Assembly: GCA_905221605.1 (NCBI GenBank)
Contig: CAJNDS010000271.1
Span: 1 to 64,000, forward strand
From: Symbiodinium natans
Taxonomy: Eukaryota > Sar > Dinophyceae > Suessiales > Symbiodiniaceae
Direction of reading: 5' to 3'
Length of the DNA: 64,000 nt
Of the stretch, positions 1 to 10,500 are shown piece by piece. The notes below the pieces were generated by a model, which saw only the letters and a program-made list of their open reading frames with translations, did not search any database and was not told where the DNA came from. Both the position numbers and the translations under genes were made by a program. Position 1 is the stretch's first letter; every line of letters begins with the position of its first letter.

Positions 1-508
1 AGGAAAACAAAAAGGAATTATGAAAACAGGAGAAGGGTAAGGAGAGGAACAGAAGAGATAGGCCAAGAAGAGGGATATGATGAAGTACGGCAAGGTCCAC
101 GCGCAAGGAGTCACCCTCTGCTTACCCTTCCCCTGCTTTATCATACAAGTTCCTTTCTTGTTTTTAATCAGTTAAAAGGTAATAGATGGAGAGAAGGGAA
201 AGGGAAGTGAGAGGAGCGATCACAAGGATGCCATTTTTCTGGAAGCGTACTGCAAGGAATAGAAACAGGAAGCACAGAAGACGCATGAAAAGGACACCCG
301 TTCCATCGCCCCTATATATAGAGTGATATATCATGAGCATCAGCTGGGTTTGCTGCCAATCCAAAATGGTGTGCCTTTAATCGCTTTCTGTGTCTTCTAA
401 CGAGCAAAAGGGACACCCCTAAGTGTTATCTTTTGGGATGTCTTTCTTTTTGGCTTGGAGACACAGAAAACGTAAAAAGGACGCCTGCTTCCATCGCACA
501 TAGAGAGA

Positions 509-540
<32 letters not shown>

Positions 541-544
541 TATA
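1..544. repeat. GA-rich non-coding block with microsatellite
   Basis: Purine-rich DNA with no supportable gene. Positions about 19-62 recur, slightly diverged, at about 1519-1562, so the first 1.6 kb is built from duplicated GA-rich pieces. A GA dinucleotide tract with a short TA insert runs from about 500 to 567. Long open frames here on either strand come from the low-complexity composition (Ser/Leu-rich on one strand, Arg/Glu-rich on the other) and are not treated as genes. Confidence 0.75.
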
Positions 545-1019
545 TATAGAGAGAGAGAGAGAGAGAGTGAGACTGGGAATGAATGAGTGAGAGATAGAGA
601 TAGGGACAGGGAAAGAGAGCAAGATAAAGAAAGAACGAAAGAAAGAAAGATAGCGACAGGGATACAGACAGAGAGAGAGTGCTTTTGTTCGGGGGCGTCC
701 TTTTTCTCGCTTGAAGATGCAGAAAACGATCCACAGGCACAATCGTTCCATCGCCCATGGCAAAGAGAAGATGGTACTCGTAGAGAGAGAGAGAGAGAGA
801 GAGAGTGAGACTGGGAATGAATGAGTGAGAGATCGAGATAGGGACAGGGAAAGAGAGCAAGATAAAGAAAGAACGAAAGAAAGAAAGATAGCGACAGGGA
901 TACAGACAGAGAGAGAGTGCTTTTGTTCGGGGGCGTCCTTTTTCTCGCTTGAAGATGCAGAAAACGATCCACAGGCACAATCGTTCCATCGCCCATGGCA
1001 AAGAGAAGATGGTACTCGT
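545..1019. repeat. 238-bp direct tandem duplication, GA-rich
   Basis: Two almost identical copies lie at about 545-781 and 783-1019, offset by exactly 238 bp. Each holds a GA tract, a GAAA/GAAC-rich stretch and a unique-looking tail ending ATGGTACTCG. Both copies yield the same 60-odd-residue Arg/Asp/Glu-rich frame, which reflects the duplication rather than a coding gene. Confidence 0.9.
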
Positions 1020-1673
1020 CTTCATCTTTCCTCTCTTTCTCCTCTTTCTTCTCTCTTGTTCGTTTCCCTTTGAAACAAAAACCCAAAGGAAGAACAATGA
1101 AAATGAAAGGAACTCGCTTTCTTTTTCCGTTTGGGAACAATGAAAAGAACCGAGGAGATAAGGCGAGAGGAGGCATATGCTGAAGCATGGAGAGGGGCCA
1201 CGGGCAAGCAGCCAACCCCCAACCATTGAAAAAGGATAAGAAAGGCCAAGGGCCTCCATTCCCTTTGCTTTTTTCCTTTTCTTGTGTTTTTTGTCTTTGA
1301 AGAGGAGGGAGAGAGAAGGAGGAGGAGACATAGACAGGGTTGCATGTTTTAACAGGAAGAGCAAAGGCAAGAATAGAGAGATGAATAAAGGAGCAGGAAA
1401 GACAAAACAAGGCACAGAGAAGATGGGACTCTTCTTTAGCGATCCTCTCTCCCATATCTCTCCCTTCCCTTTTTCTTTTCGAAATAAGGACAACAAAAAT
1501 GACAAAAAGGATGAACCATGAAAAAAGGAGAAGGGTAAGGAAAGGAACAGAAGAGATAGGCCCTTGAAGTGGGTCTGAAATTTGCAGTCTCCCAGGAAGA
1601 GGGACTTTAAAACCTAGGAAAAATGATTTTTCCAGATTTTAAGGATTTGAAGGAATTTAAAGAGTTTGTGGGG
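1020..1673. other. Non-coding, pyrimidine- then purine-rich flank
   Basis: The sequence continues the low-complexity block and then grades into AT-rich DNA from about 1600. Long minus-strand frames are Ser/Leu-rich low-complexity translations. I see no gene. Confidence 0.6.
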
Positions 1674-1812
1674 GGGCGGAGCCGTGACTCATTTCAGGCC
1701 CTGAGATGAGTCACTGTGTGTGTTGAGGGGGCACGGAGCCGTGACTCATTTCAGGCCCTGAAATGAGTCACTGCTTTCGTTGAGGGGGCACGGAGCCGTG
1801 ACTCATTTCAGT
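1674..1812. repeat. Palindromic repeat, three copies
   Basis: A unit of about 57 bp containing a 31-bp palindrome is repeated. The copy at 1741-1771 is a perfect inverted repeat with arm GTGACTCATTTCAGG and a single central base. The copy at 1684-1714 has one mismatch. A third copy at about 1798-1812 is cut off after its first arm. A GGGGGC-rich spacer separates them. Confidence 0.9.
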
Positions 1813-1915
1813 CCCAACTAATTGAAATAATTTAGATAAAATCCAGTCCCAACTAATTGAAATAACTTAGATAAAATTTGAATAATTTAAGTAATGTAAA
1901 TAATTTCGGGCCTGC

Positions 1916-2366
1916 AGAAAGGCACGGCTCGATTTGGCCAAATTTTGCCGGGCAGCCTCCGGGCAAAATTTGGCCAAGTCGGGCTGCTCTTCGTATGCGA
2001 TGAGAAATGCGCGGCTCGATTTGGCCAAATTATGCCGGGCAGCCTCCGGGCAAAATTTGGCCAAATCGGGCTGCTCTTCGTACGCGATGAGAAATGCGTG
2101 GCTCGATTTGGCCAAATTTCGCCGGGCAGCCTCCGGGCAAAATTTGGCCAAATCGGGCTGCTCTTCGTATGCGATGAGAAATGCGCGGCTCGATTTGGCC
2201 AAATTTTGCCGGGCAGCCTCCGGGCAAATTTTGGCCAAATCGGGCTGCTCTTCGTATGCGATGAGAAATGCGCGGCTCGATTGCGATGAGAAATGCGCGG
2301 CTCGATTTGACCAAATTTTGCCGGGCAGCCTCCGGGCAAAATTTGGCCAAATCGGGCTGCCACGCA
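1916..2366. repeat. 87-bp hairpin-forming satellite (family A)
   Basis: About five tandem units with an 87-bp period start near 1926, 2013, 2100, 2187 and 2274, with a short extra partial unit near 2299. Each unit contains the arm GATTTGGCCAAATTTTGCC, a GC-rich loop of about 12 nt, and the exact reverse complement of the arm, giving a 19-20-bp stem. The rest of the unit is a GC-rich linker (CTGCTCTTCGTATGCGATGA). Open frames on both strands follow from the repeat and are not genes. The same family returns at 5372-5923. Confidence 0.92.
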
Positions 2367-2820
2367 CAAAATCTGCCTGGATCTACGCGGGGCTGTTTCT
2401 TACAAAAAAAGTGCCGCGTAGATCCAGGCAGATTTTGTCCTTCGTGTTTTTTGACAAAACACCATGGACAAAATCTGCCTGGATCTACGCGGGGCTGTTT
2501 CTTACAAAAAAAGTGCCGCGTAGATCCAGGCAGATTTTGTCCTTCGTGTTTTTTGAGAAAACACCATGGACAAAATCTGCCTGGATCTATGCGGGGCTGT
2601 TTCTTACAAAAAAAAGTGCCGCGTAGATCCAGGCAGATTTTGTCCTTCGTGTTTTTTGAGAAAACACCATGGACAAAATCTGCCCGGATCTACGCGGCGC
2701 TGTTTCTTACAAAAAAAGTGATGCGTAGATCCAGGCAGATTTTGTCCTTTGTGTTTTTGGAGAAATCACCATGGACAAAATCTGCCTGGATCTACGCGGG
2801 GCCCGGCAAAATCTGACCAA
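2367..2820. repeat. 102-bp hairpin-forming satellite (family B)
   Basis: Units start near 2368, 2470, 2572, 2675 and 2777. Each has the arm AAAATCTGCCTGGATCTACG extended by CGG, a loop of about 22 nt with an A-run, and the reverse-complement arm, then a linker ending CACCATGGAC. The predicted stem is about 23-24 bp and nearly perfect. The array directly abuts family A although the two units are unrelated in sequence. Confidence 0.92.
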
Positions 2821-2924
2821 AGTGACGCGACCCTAATTTATATAATTTACATAATTTTTATAATTTGAATAATTTAAATAATTTAAATGGAAAAGGAGGG
2901 GGGGCTGGCCCGCTTCCGGGGGAG

Positions 2925-3795
2925 GACCGGGCTCGTGATTTAGTATTGGGGGGAGGCCCGGGCTCGTGATTTAGTATTGGGGGGAGGCTCGGGCTCGTGA
3001 TTTAGTATTGGGGGGAGGCCCCGGCTCGTGATTTAGTATTGGGAGAAGGCCCGGGCTCGTGATTTAGTATTGGGAGAAGGCCATAATAGTAATAGTTTTA
3101 AAAGTTTTAAAAGTTTTAATAGTTTTAAAAGTTTTAAAAGTTTTGAAAGTTCAGGAATCTCATGGCCGGTTAGTATTGGAAGGAGGCCAGGGCTTGTAGT
3201 TTAGTATTGGGGAGAGGCCTGGGCTCGTGATTTAGTATTGGGGTAAGGCTCGGGCTCGTGATTTAGTATTGGGGGGAGGCCCGGCTCGTGATTTAGTATT
3301 GAGGGGAGGCCCGGGCTCGTGATTTAGTATTGGAGGGAGGCCCGGGCTCGTAATTTAGTATTGGGAGATGGCCCGATGCTTTTTTAATAGTTTTAAAAGT
3401 TTTAATAGTTTTAAAAGTTTTAAAAGTTTTGAAAGTTCAGGAATCTCATGGCAGGTTAGTATTGGAGTGAGGCCCGGGCTCGTAGTTTAGTATTGGGGGG
3501 AGGCCTGGGCTCGTGATTTAGTATTGAGAGGATGCTCGGGCTCGTCATTTAGTATTGGGGGGAGGCCCGAGCTCGTGATTTAGTATTGGGGGGAGGCTTG
3601 GGCTTGTGATTTAGTATTGGGGAGAGGCCCGGGCTCGTGATTTAGTATTGGGCGGAGGCTCGGGCTCGTGATTTAGTATTGGGGGGAGGCTCGGGCTCGT
3701 GATTTAGTATTTGGGGGAGGCCCGGGCTCGTAATTTAGTATTGGGTAGAGGCTTGGGCTTGTGATTTAGTATTGGGAAGAGGCCCGGGGCCCTGG
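2925..3795. repeat. 31-bp minisatellite in three blocks
   Basis: The unit is about 31 bp (core GGCTCGTGATTTAGTATTGG followed by a G-rich stretch and AGGCCC). It occupies about 2925-3085, 3170-3380 and 3460-3795. Between blocks sit short runs of the 9-bp TTTTAATAG/TTTTAAAAG repeat and the phrase TCAGGAATCTC, so two unrelated repeats are interleaved. Confidence 0.9.
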
Positions 3796-6700
3796 CCAGG
3801 AAATTCCCGAACTTTTAAAACTTTTAAAACTATTAAAACTATTAAAAGGCTTCTTTTTAATAGTTTTAATAGTTTGGGAGGCTTTTTAAAAGTTGAAACT
3901 ATTAAAACTATTAAAACTATTATTAAAAAACTTTTAAAACTATATTAAAACTATTAAAACTATTAAAACTATTAAAACTATTAAAACTATTAAAAAGGCT
4001 TCTTTTTCTTTTTAATAGTTTTAATAGTTTTAAAAGTTTTAATAGTTTCAAAGGTTCAGGAATCTCCTGGCCAAGGCCGTTTCTTTTTAATAGTTTTAAT
4101 AGTTTGGGAGGCTTTTTAAAAGTTGAAACTATTAAAACTATTAAAACTTTAAAAAGGAAAAGGCCTGGCCTGGAGATTCCCGAACTTTTAAAACTTTTAA
4201 AACTATTAAAACTATTAAAACTATTAAAAAGGATTCTTTTTAATAGTTTTAATAGTTTGGGAGGCTTTTTAAAAGTTGAAATTATTAAAACTATTAAAAC
4301 TTTTAAAACTTAAAAAGGAAAAAGCCTGGCCTGGAGATTCCCGAACTTTTAAAACTTTTAAAACTATTAAAACTATTAAAACTATTCAAACTATTAAAAA
4401 GGCTTCTTTTTAATAGTTTTAATAGTTCGGGAGGCTTTTTAAAAGTTGAAACTATTAAAACTATTAAAACTATTAAAACTATTAAAACTATTAAAACTAT
4501 TAAAACTATTAAACAGAAGCCTTTTTAATAGTTTTAATAGTTTTAATAGTTTTAATAGTTTTAAAAGTTCAGGAATCTCCTGGCCAAGGCCGTTTCTTTT
4601 TAATAGTTTTAATAGCTTAGGGGGCTTTTTAAAAGTTGAAACTATTAAAATTTTTAAAACTATTAATAAGAAACCTTTTTAATAGTTTTTTAATAGTTTC
4701 AATAGTTTTAAAAGTTTTAATAGTTTCAAAAGTTCAGGAATCTCCTGGCCAAGGCCGTTTCGTTTTAATAGTTTTAAAAGTTTCGGCCCCTTTTTAAAAG
4801 TTGAAACTATCAAAACTATTAAAACTATTAAAACTTAAAAAGGAAAAGGCCTGGCCTGGAGATTCCCGAACTTTTAAAACTTTTAAAACTATTAAAACAA
4901 TTAAAACTATTAAAACTATTAAAACTATTAAAAAGGCTTCTTTTTAATAGTTTTAATAGTTTGGGAGGCTTTTTAAAAGTTGAAACTATTAAAACTATTA
5001 AAACTATTAAAACTTAAAAAGGAAAAGGCCTGGCCTGGAGATTCCAGAACTTTTAAAACTTTTAAAACAATTAAAGCTATTAAAACTATTAAAAAGGCTT
5101 CTTTTTAATAGTTTTAATAGTTTGGGAGGCTTTTTAAAAGTTGAAATTATTAACACTACTAAAACTATTAAAACTTAAAAAGGAAAAAGCCTGGCCTGGA
5201 GATTCCCGAACTTTTAAAACTTTTAAAACTATTAAAACTATTAAAACTATTAAAACTATTAAAACTATTAAAACTATTAAAAAGGCTTCTTTTTAATAGT
5301 TTTAATAGTTCGGGAGGCTTTTTAAAAGTTGAAACTATTAAAACTATTAAAACTTTTAAACTATTAAAAAGGCAAAATTTGGCCAAATCGAGCCGCGCAT
5401 TTCTCATCGCGTACGACGAGCAGCCCGATTTGGCCAAATTTTGCCCGGAGCCTGCCCGGCAAAATTTGGCCAAATCGAGCCGCGCCTTTCTGGAGGCCCG
5501 GAATTATTTCATTGTTTTTTTTATTTTTATTATTTACATAATTTAAATAGTTTTGGGCCTCCAGAAAGGCGCGGCTCGATTTGGCCAAATTTTGCCGGGC
5601 AGGCTCCGGGCAAAATTTGGCCAAATCGGGCTGCTCTTCGTTATGCGATGAGAAATGCGCGGCTCGATTTGGCCAAATTTTGCCCGGAGGCTGCCCGGCA
5701 AAATTTGGCCAAATCGACCCGCGCATTTCTCATCGCGTACGACGAGCAGCCCGATTTGGCCAAATTTTGCCCGGAGCCTGCCCGGCAAAAATTGGCCAAA
5801 TCGAACCGCGCCTTTCTGGAGGCCGGAAATTATTTAATTGTTATCGCGTACGACGAGCAGCCCGATTTGGCCAAATTTTGCCCGCAGACTGCCCGGGAAA
5901 AATTGGCCAAATCGAGCCGCTAGTTTTTAATAGTTTGGGAGGCTTTTTAAAAGTTGAAATTATTAAAACTATTAAAACTATTAAAACATAAAAAGGAAAA
6001 AGCCTGGCCTGGAGATTCCTGAACTTTTAAAACTTTCAAAACTATTAAAACTATTAAAAAGGCTTCTTTTTAATAGTTTTAATAGTTCGGGAGGCTTTTT
6101 AAAAGTTGAAACTATTAAAACTATTAAAACTATTAAAAAGAAGCCTTTTTAATAGTTTTAATAGTTTTAATTTTAATAGTTTTAAAAGTTCAGGAATCTC
6201 CTGGGCAAGGCCGTTTCTTTTTAATAGTTTTAATAGTTTAGGAGGCTTTTTAAAAGTTGAAACTATTAAAACTATTCAAACTATTAAAAAGAAACCTTTT
6301 TAAAAGTTTTAATAGTTTTAATAGTTTTAATAGTTTTAAAAGTTTTAATAGTTTCAAAAGTTCAGGAATCTCCTGGCCAAGGCCGTTTCTTTTTAATAGT
6401 TTTAATAGTTTCGAAGCCTTTTTAATAGTTGAAACTATTAAAAACTATTAAAACTTAAAAAGGAAAAGGCCTGGCCTGGAGATTCCCGAACTTGTAAACT
6501 TTTAAAACTATTAAAACTATTAAAACTATTAAAACTATTAAAACTACTAAAAAGGCTTCTTTTTAATAGTTTTAATAGTTCGGGAGGCTTTTTAAAAGTT
6601 GAAACTATTAAAACTATTAAAACTATTCAAAAGAAGCCTTTTTAATAGTTTTAATAGTTTTAATAGTTTTAATAGTTTCAAAAGTTTTAATAGTTTCAAA

Positions 6701-6910
6701 AGTTCAGGAATCTCCTGGGCAAGGCCGTTTCTTTTTAATAGTTTTAATAGTTTAGGAGCCTTTTTAAAAGTGTAAACTATTAAAACTATTAAAACTATTA
6801 AAACTATTAAAACTATTAAAACTTAAAAAGGAAAATTAAAGTTTTAATAGTTTAGGATGTTGTTTTGAAAGTTCAAAACTATTAAAACTATTAAAACTTT
6901 AATACAGAAA
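3796..6910. repeat. 9-bp AT-rich array with repeated strand switching
   Basis: Hundreds of copies of a 9-mer related to CTATTAAAA and its reverse complement TTTTAATAG occur in alternating blocks. They are embedded in a higher-order unit of roughly 140-180 bp that also carries GGGAGGCTTTTTAAAAGTTG and GGCCTGGCCTGGAGATTCC, or the reverse complement of the latter. The result is about 3 kb of nested inverted repeats, interrupted at 5372-5923 by the family A hairpin satellite. It has no coding content. Confidence 0.93.
5372..5923. repeat. Large inverted repeat made of family A hairpins
   Basis: The left arm (5372-5499) and right arm (about 5555-5684) are reverse complements over roughly 130 bp with few differences, separated by an AT-rich spacer of about 55 bp. 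Each arm itself contains the GATTTGGCCAAATTTTGCC hairpin found at 1.9-2.4 kb. Further single hairpin copies continue to about 5923. Confidence 0.88.
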
Positions 6911-7115
6911 GCAGCCATGTCAAATAGTACATAGAGGTTCCTCTTACATATATATATATATACATACATATATACATATAGATATATATAGGGGGCCCCT
7001 AATTCCCTTAGTCCCGGCGAACCAGCAGTACGTGGGGTGGGTGTTCAGGCTCACTCCCGCAGATCTCGCCGCCATCAACGGCGAGCCGGGAGATGTCCTG
7101 GCGGATGTTGCTTGG

Positions 7116-7274
7116 TTTAGGGTTTAGGGTTTAGGGTTTAGGGTTTAGGGATTAGGGTTCAGGGTTTAGGGTTTAGGGTTTAATTAGGGTTTAGGGTTTA
7201 GGGTTTAGGGTTTAGGGTTTAGGCTTTGGGGTTTAGGGTTTAGGGTTTAGGGTTTAGGGTTTAGGGTTTAGGGT
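7116..7274 (+). repeat. Interstitial telomere-like array (TTTAGGG)
   Basis: About 22 near-tandem TTTAGGG units with a few variants (ATTAGGG, TTCAGGG) and one short break. The G-rich strand is the plus strand. Confidence 0.95.
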
Positions 7275-7374
7275 GGACAGGAAGCTTCCAGTTGCTTTAT
7301 CAGGGCACCTGCCTGAGTAGCGCCCCGTGCTTTGGCTTTGGGGTGTGGAAGGTTTTGAACTCATTGAAGCCCGA

Positions 7375-7480
7375 TATATACCCTTTAAGGGATTATAGGA
7401 TATATGGATATATATGATATGTATATGATATGTATATGATATGTATATGTATGTATGTATGTATATATATATATATACCC
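7375..7480. repeat. TA/TATG microsatellite
   Basis: A low-complexity stretch of GATATGTATAT, TATG and TA repeats. It is flanked by the phrase CCCTTTAAGGGATTATAGG on the left and ACCCTTTTAGGG on the right; related phrases occur inside the MITE-like element at 8884-9037. Confidence 0.8.
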
Positions 7481-7528
7481 TTTTAGGGAACTTCATGCGA
7501 TCTAAGGACGGGTTTGCTGTGGGCACAG

Positions 7529-10500
7529 CGAAGCTCACCTTCCAGGATGTTAGCTTCTCCCTCCCGCAGTCGAAGAGGAGCACCGCGCGGACTGCAGCAA
7601 CACCGCGGAGTGATGTCACTGCAAACAGCTCAAACAGTCGCTTGGCACGTAATTTCGGAGAGGGTGCCAGCATGGGGCAGGCAAAATGGAGGGTGAATCG
7701 GTGGCTTCCGCCTCCGAAACCTCTTCCAGCGCCTTAGTCTGAGCATGCCTCGTTTGGTCCGAGGCGACGGGCGCAAGGTGATCCTCGCGCCCATTTCCGG
7801 CCACTATGAACCCGGAGCCCCGTCTGCAGGATCCTGGGATGTTTTGGGGCTTTCGGCGAGATGGCCGCTACTGAAATGAAGTGTTCCGGGTTTGACTGGG
7901 CTCCTATGCGTTTCATGCCCAAATTCCTAGTCCCGCCCAGTGAACCCCTATACTCCCCCCCTGCAAGAAAGATAGGTTGGATATGTTTAAGTGCATGCGC
8001 GTTATGTATATGCGCCTGTATAGGTATACCTTTTGCCCGTGTTGTGTGTTTGAGCGGTCGGGCATGTGCACATGTAAATGTCTGCACATGTAGTGAATGG
8101 GTGTAAGGTCTGGGCATAGTTAGATATGTGTGTATACATGTGTATACAAACAGAATATGGTCCTGCTGGATCTATACCTGCATATATACCATTCTAGTAC
8201 AACATATTAGAGTGCAATATCATATAAGAGAATATCATCTTGAGGTGCTTTTTGGGGTCATCTCGGAGCGTTCTGGAGTGTGTTACGCTGTTTGGGGTCT
8301 ATGCTGACATATTCTACTCACAGAGACCCACACACACAATGCACGAGGTCGGCTGGTGGCGCTGATGGGGCCTTCAGGCCTTCGTGGTTGCCAGCCAAAG
8401 TCTCGGGCCGCGGTTGAGAATGTTTTGAAGGGTTCAGGGGGACCCCCCGGCAGTATGGGATGCGCGTCATCCGTGTCGGCCCGTGTCGGCCCGTGTCGGT
8501 GCTCCCCCCACGATACCCCACCCGCCGATCTCCATTACAACGAGTAAGGGTTCGAGAATTCAGTTAAAGTCACATTAGCTCTCGAACATCCCTGCGGGTC
8601 GTATGTGCTGCTGGATCTTGTTCGTCCGGGGCATGGGTTGGGCGCCGTGCAGGCTGCGGCAAGACAACCTTGCTGGACATTTTGGTCTGCTGCTCATTGC
8701 TGGTGTGTTGCACAGGATGATGTAAAAAAATAATACAGCTAAAAATATTGCAATATAAGATAAGACAATGTTAATTATGCAGTTTCAAAGGCTTGCAGCA
8801 CGTGTTCCTGTCCCGAGCGACCAAGGCCGGAAAGAAGTATGCCCCACACAAGGCAGGGCTGTCTGCCTGATACTACTTATATACTGTTGGTTAGCAGGGA
8901 ATGAGGGAATCGGGGCCCTACATATACCCTGTACCCTTTAAAGGATTATAGGGCATATGCAAATAATTCTATATAGGTATAAACCCTTTAGGGATTATAT
9001 AGGGTACCTCGTTCCCCCATTGCCTACTAACCAACAGCAAGACTAGAGGCAACTCGCTCGGTGTGCAAGTTTGAATTTGCCCCGAGAGACGTAGGATTCA
9101 TCAGCCTGCACATTTTTTGCCCAGCATACGAAAGATGGAATTCAGATTTGATGATCTTAGCAATGTTTATCCCTGTGGCAGGGCACAATCCACATCAATG
9201 GCCGACCACGAGATATGCTCTGGAATCGGATCTCGGCCTATGTGCCTCAGGACAATCGCTGATGGCTGTGTGGGGGCCAGTCACTTGAGTGTCACGAGTT
9301 GAGGAAACAATGCCGCCCATAGTATGCTACAATGCACATCGCTTCCCAGAGCGGCATGTGGGCCACTGTCACAGGACGACCTGATGTTTGCACACTTGAC
9401 CGTGGAGGAAGTGCTGAGGTGCATTCCTGGGTGTTGGGTTTGGGGTTCAGGGTTCGTGAAAAGAGCCTCTCCCAGTGCCCTCTACAGCAACAGCCTGATT
9501 GAAACAGCTACGAGCAGACCTTACAGTCCAGCTCAGGTCGCTAAACAGCTTGGTAGCTACTTTCGACTGGCATTGCAGTACTTGGATGTAGTTGACAGGT
9601 TCCACGCGAACCTGAAGACGCAGCGGCCAGCCAGGCCGTTGAAGTGGGCTTGATTCACATCCTTCACTAAATGCCTCGGTCCATTGCACTGGTTCCCCAG
9701 ATGGCAGTGCTGAGGATGCATCATGCGTTGGAGTTTGCTGCCTGTCTAGCTACTGCCAGGTATACGCCGCATCTCCTGCGCTTATTAACGCCCGTGCATT
9801 CTGGCCAGGATCACCCGACAGATGGATCATCTCCGGATCGAGGCATTCCTTCAGGCTTTCGGGCTCCACGACATCAGGACCCCCAGACAAATACTGTGAT
9901 TGGACTCTTCAGAAGTTGCTGCGGGCCTGAGGGCCTTGCACAGTTCAAGACGGAAGCACTTGGAACGTAGGTCTGACAACGACAGTGCTAAGCCCCCGAC
10001 GCAGAGGATCCCGCGACAGAACAGAAGTGACAGCCCATGGAGTCTGCTGTACATGTTGACCTTCCCAAAGGAAATCCTACGTGGGCAACCCCAAGCAGGG
10101 TGCGCGAGGAATTTCTGGAGGCCGCACAGTCCATGGCAAACCCAAACTCAATGGAGGGGTGGGAGGTCCGCGCATGTTTCTCCACAGTCCGTGCAAAGGC
10201 CAGAGGCGGCGCCTTTCTCTGGTGAAAGGGGTCGCTTGTGGGGCCACCGGTCTGCATTAGATTGGTTTGTGTGGGCAAGTCAACCTGGCTCAAGAGGTGT
10301 TCGTGTCGTGAGTTTGCCGGTCACAACCACCTGCGCCAGCAGTAGTTTAGTGGCCCCAAATGTCAGGCAAGGGTCATGTTCTGCGACGAGCCAACCTCGG
10401 GGCTCTCTGCCACTGATGCTGAGCTGTGCGTACGCCCCTCGACCGAACTCTGGGTAACCAAAGCGGCAGTCAAAGATATGCTGTCTTTCAGGGCGAAGGA

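Noticed and set aside
397-1505. Long minus-strand frames of 350 codons
   Set aside because: They are Ser/Leu/Phe-rich translations of GA/CT repeats and of the 238-bp duplication, with no domain and open frames on other phases too.
1867-2816. Open frames on both strands over the hairpin satellites
   Set aside because: The peptides repeat with the DNA period on both strands, which is expected of tandem repeats without stops.
5168-5991. Repetitive frames with 'WPNFAGQ' or 'KFGQI' peptides
   Set aside because: They are translations of the family A hairpin satellite, not genes.
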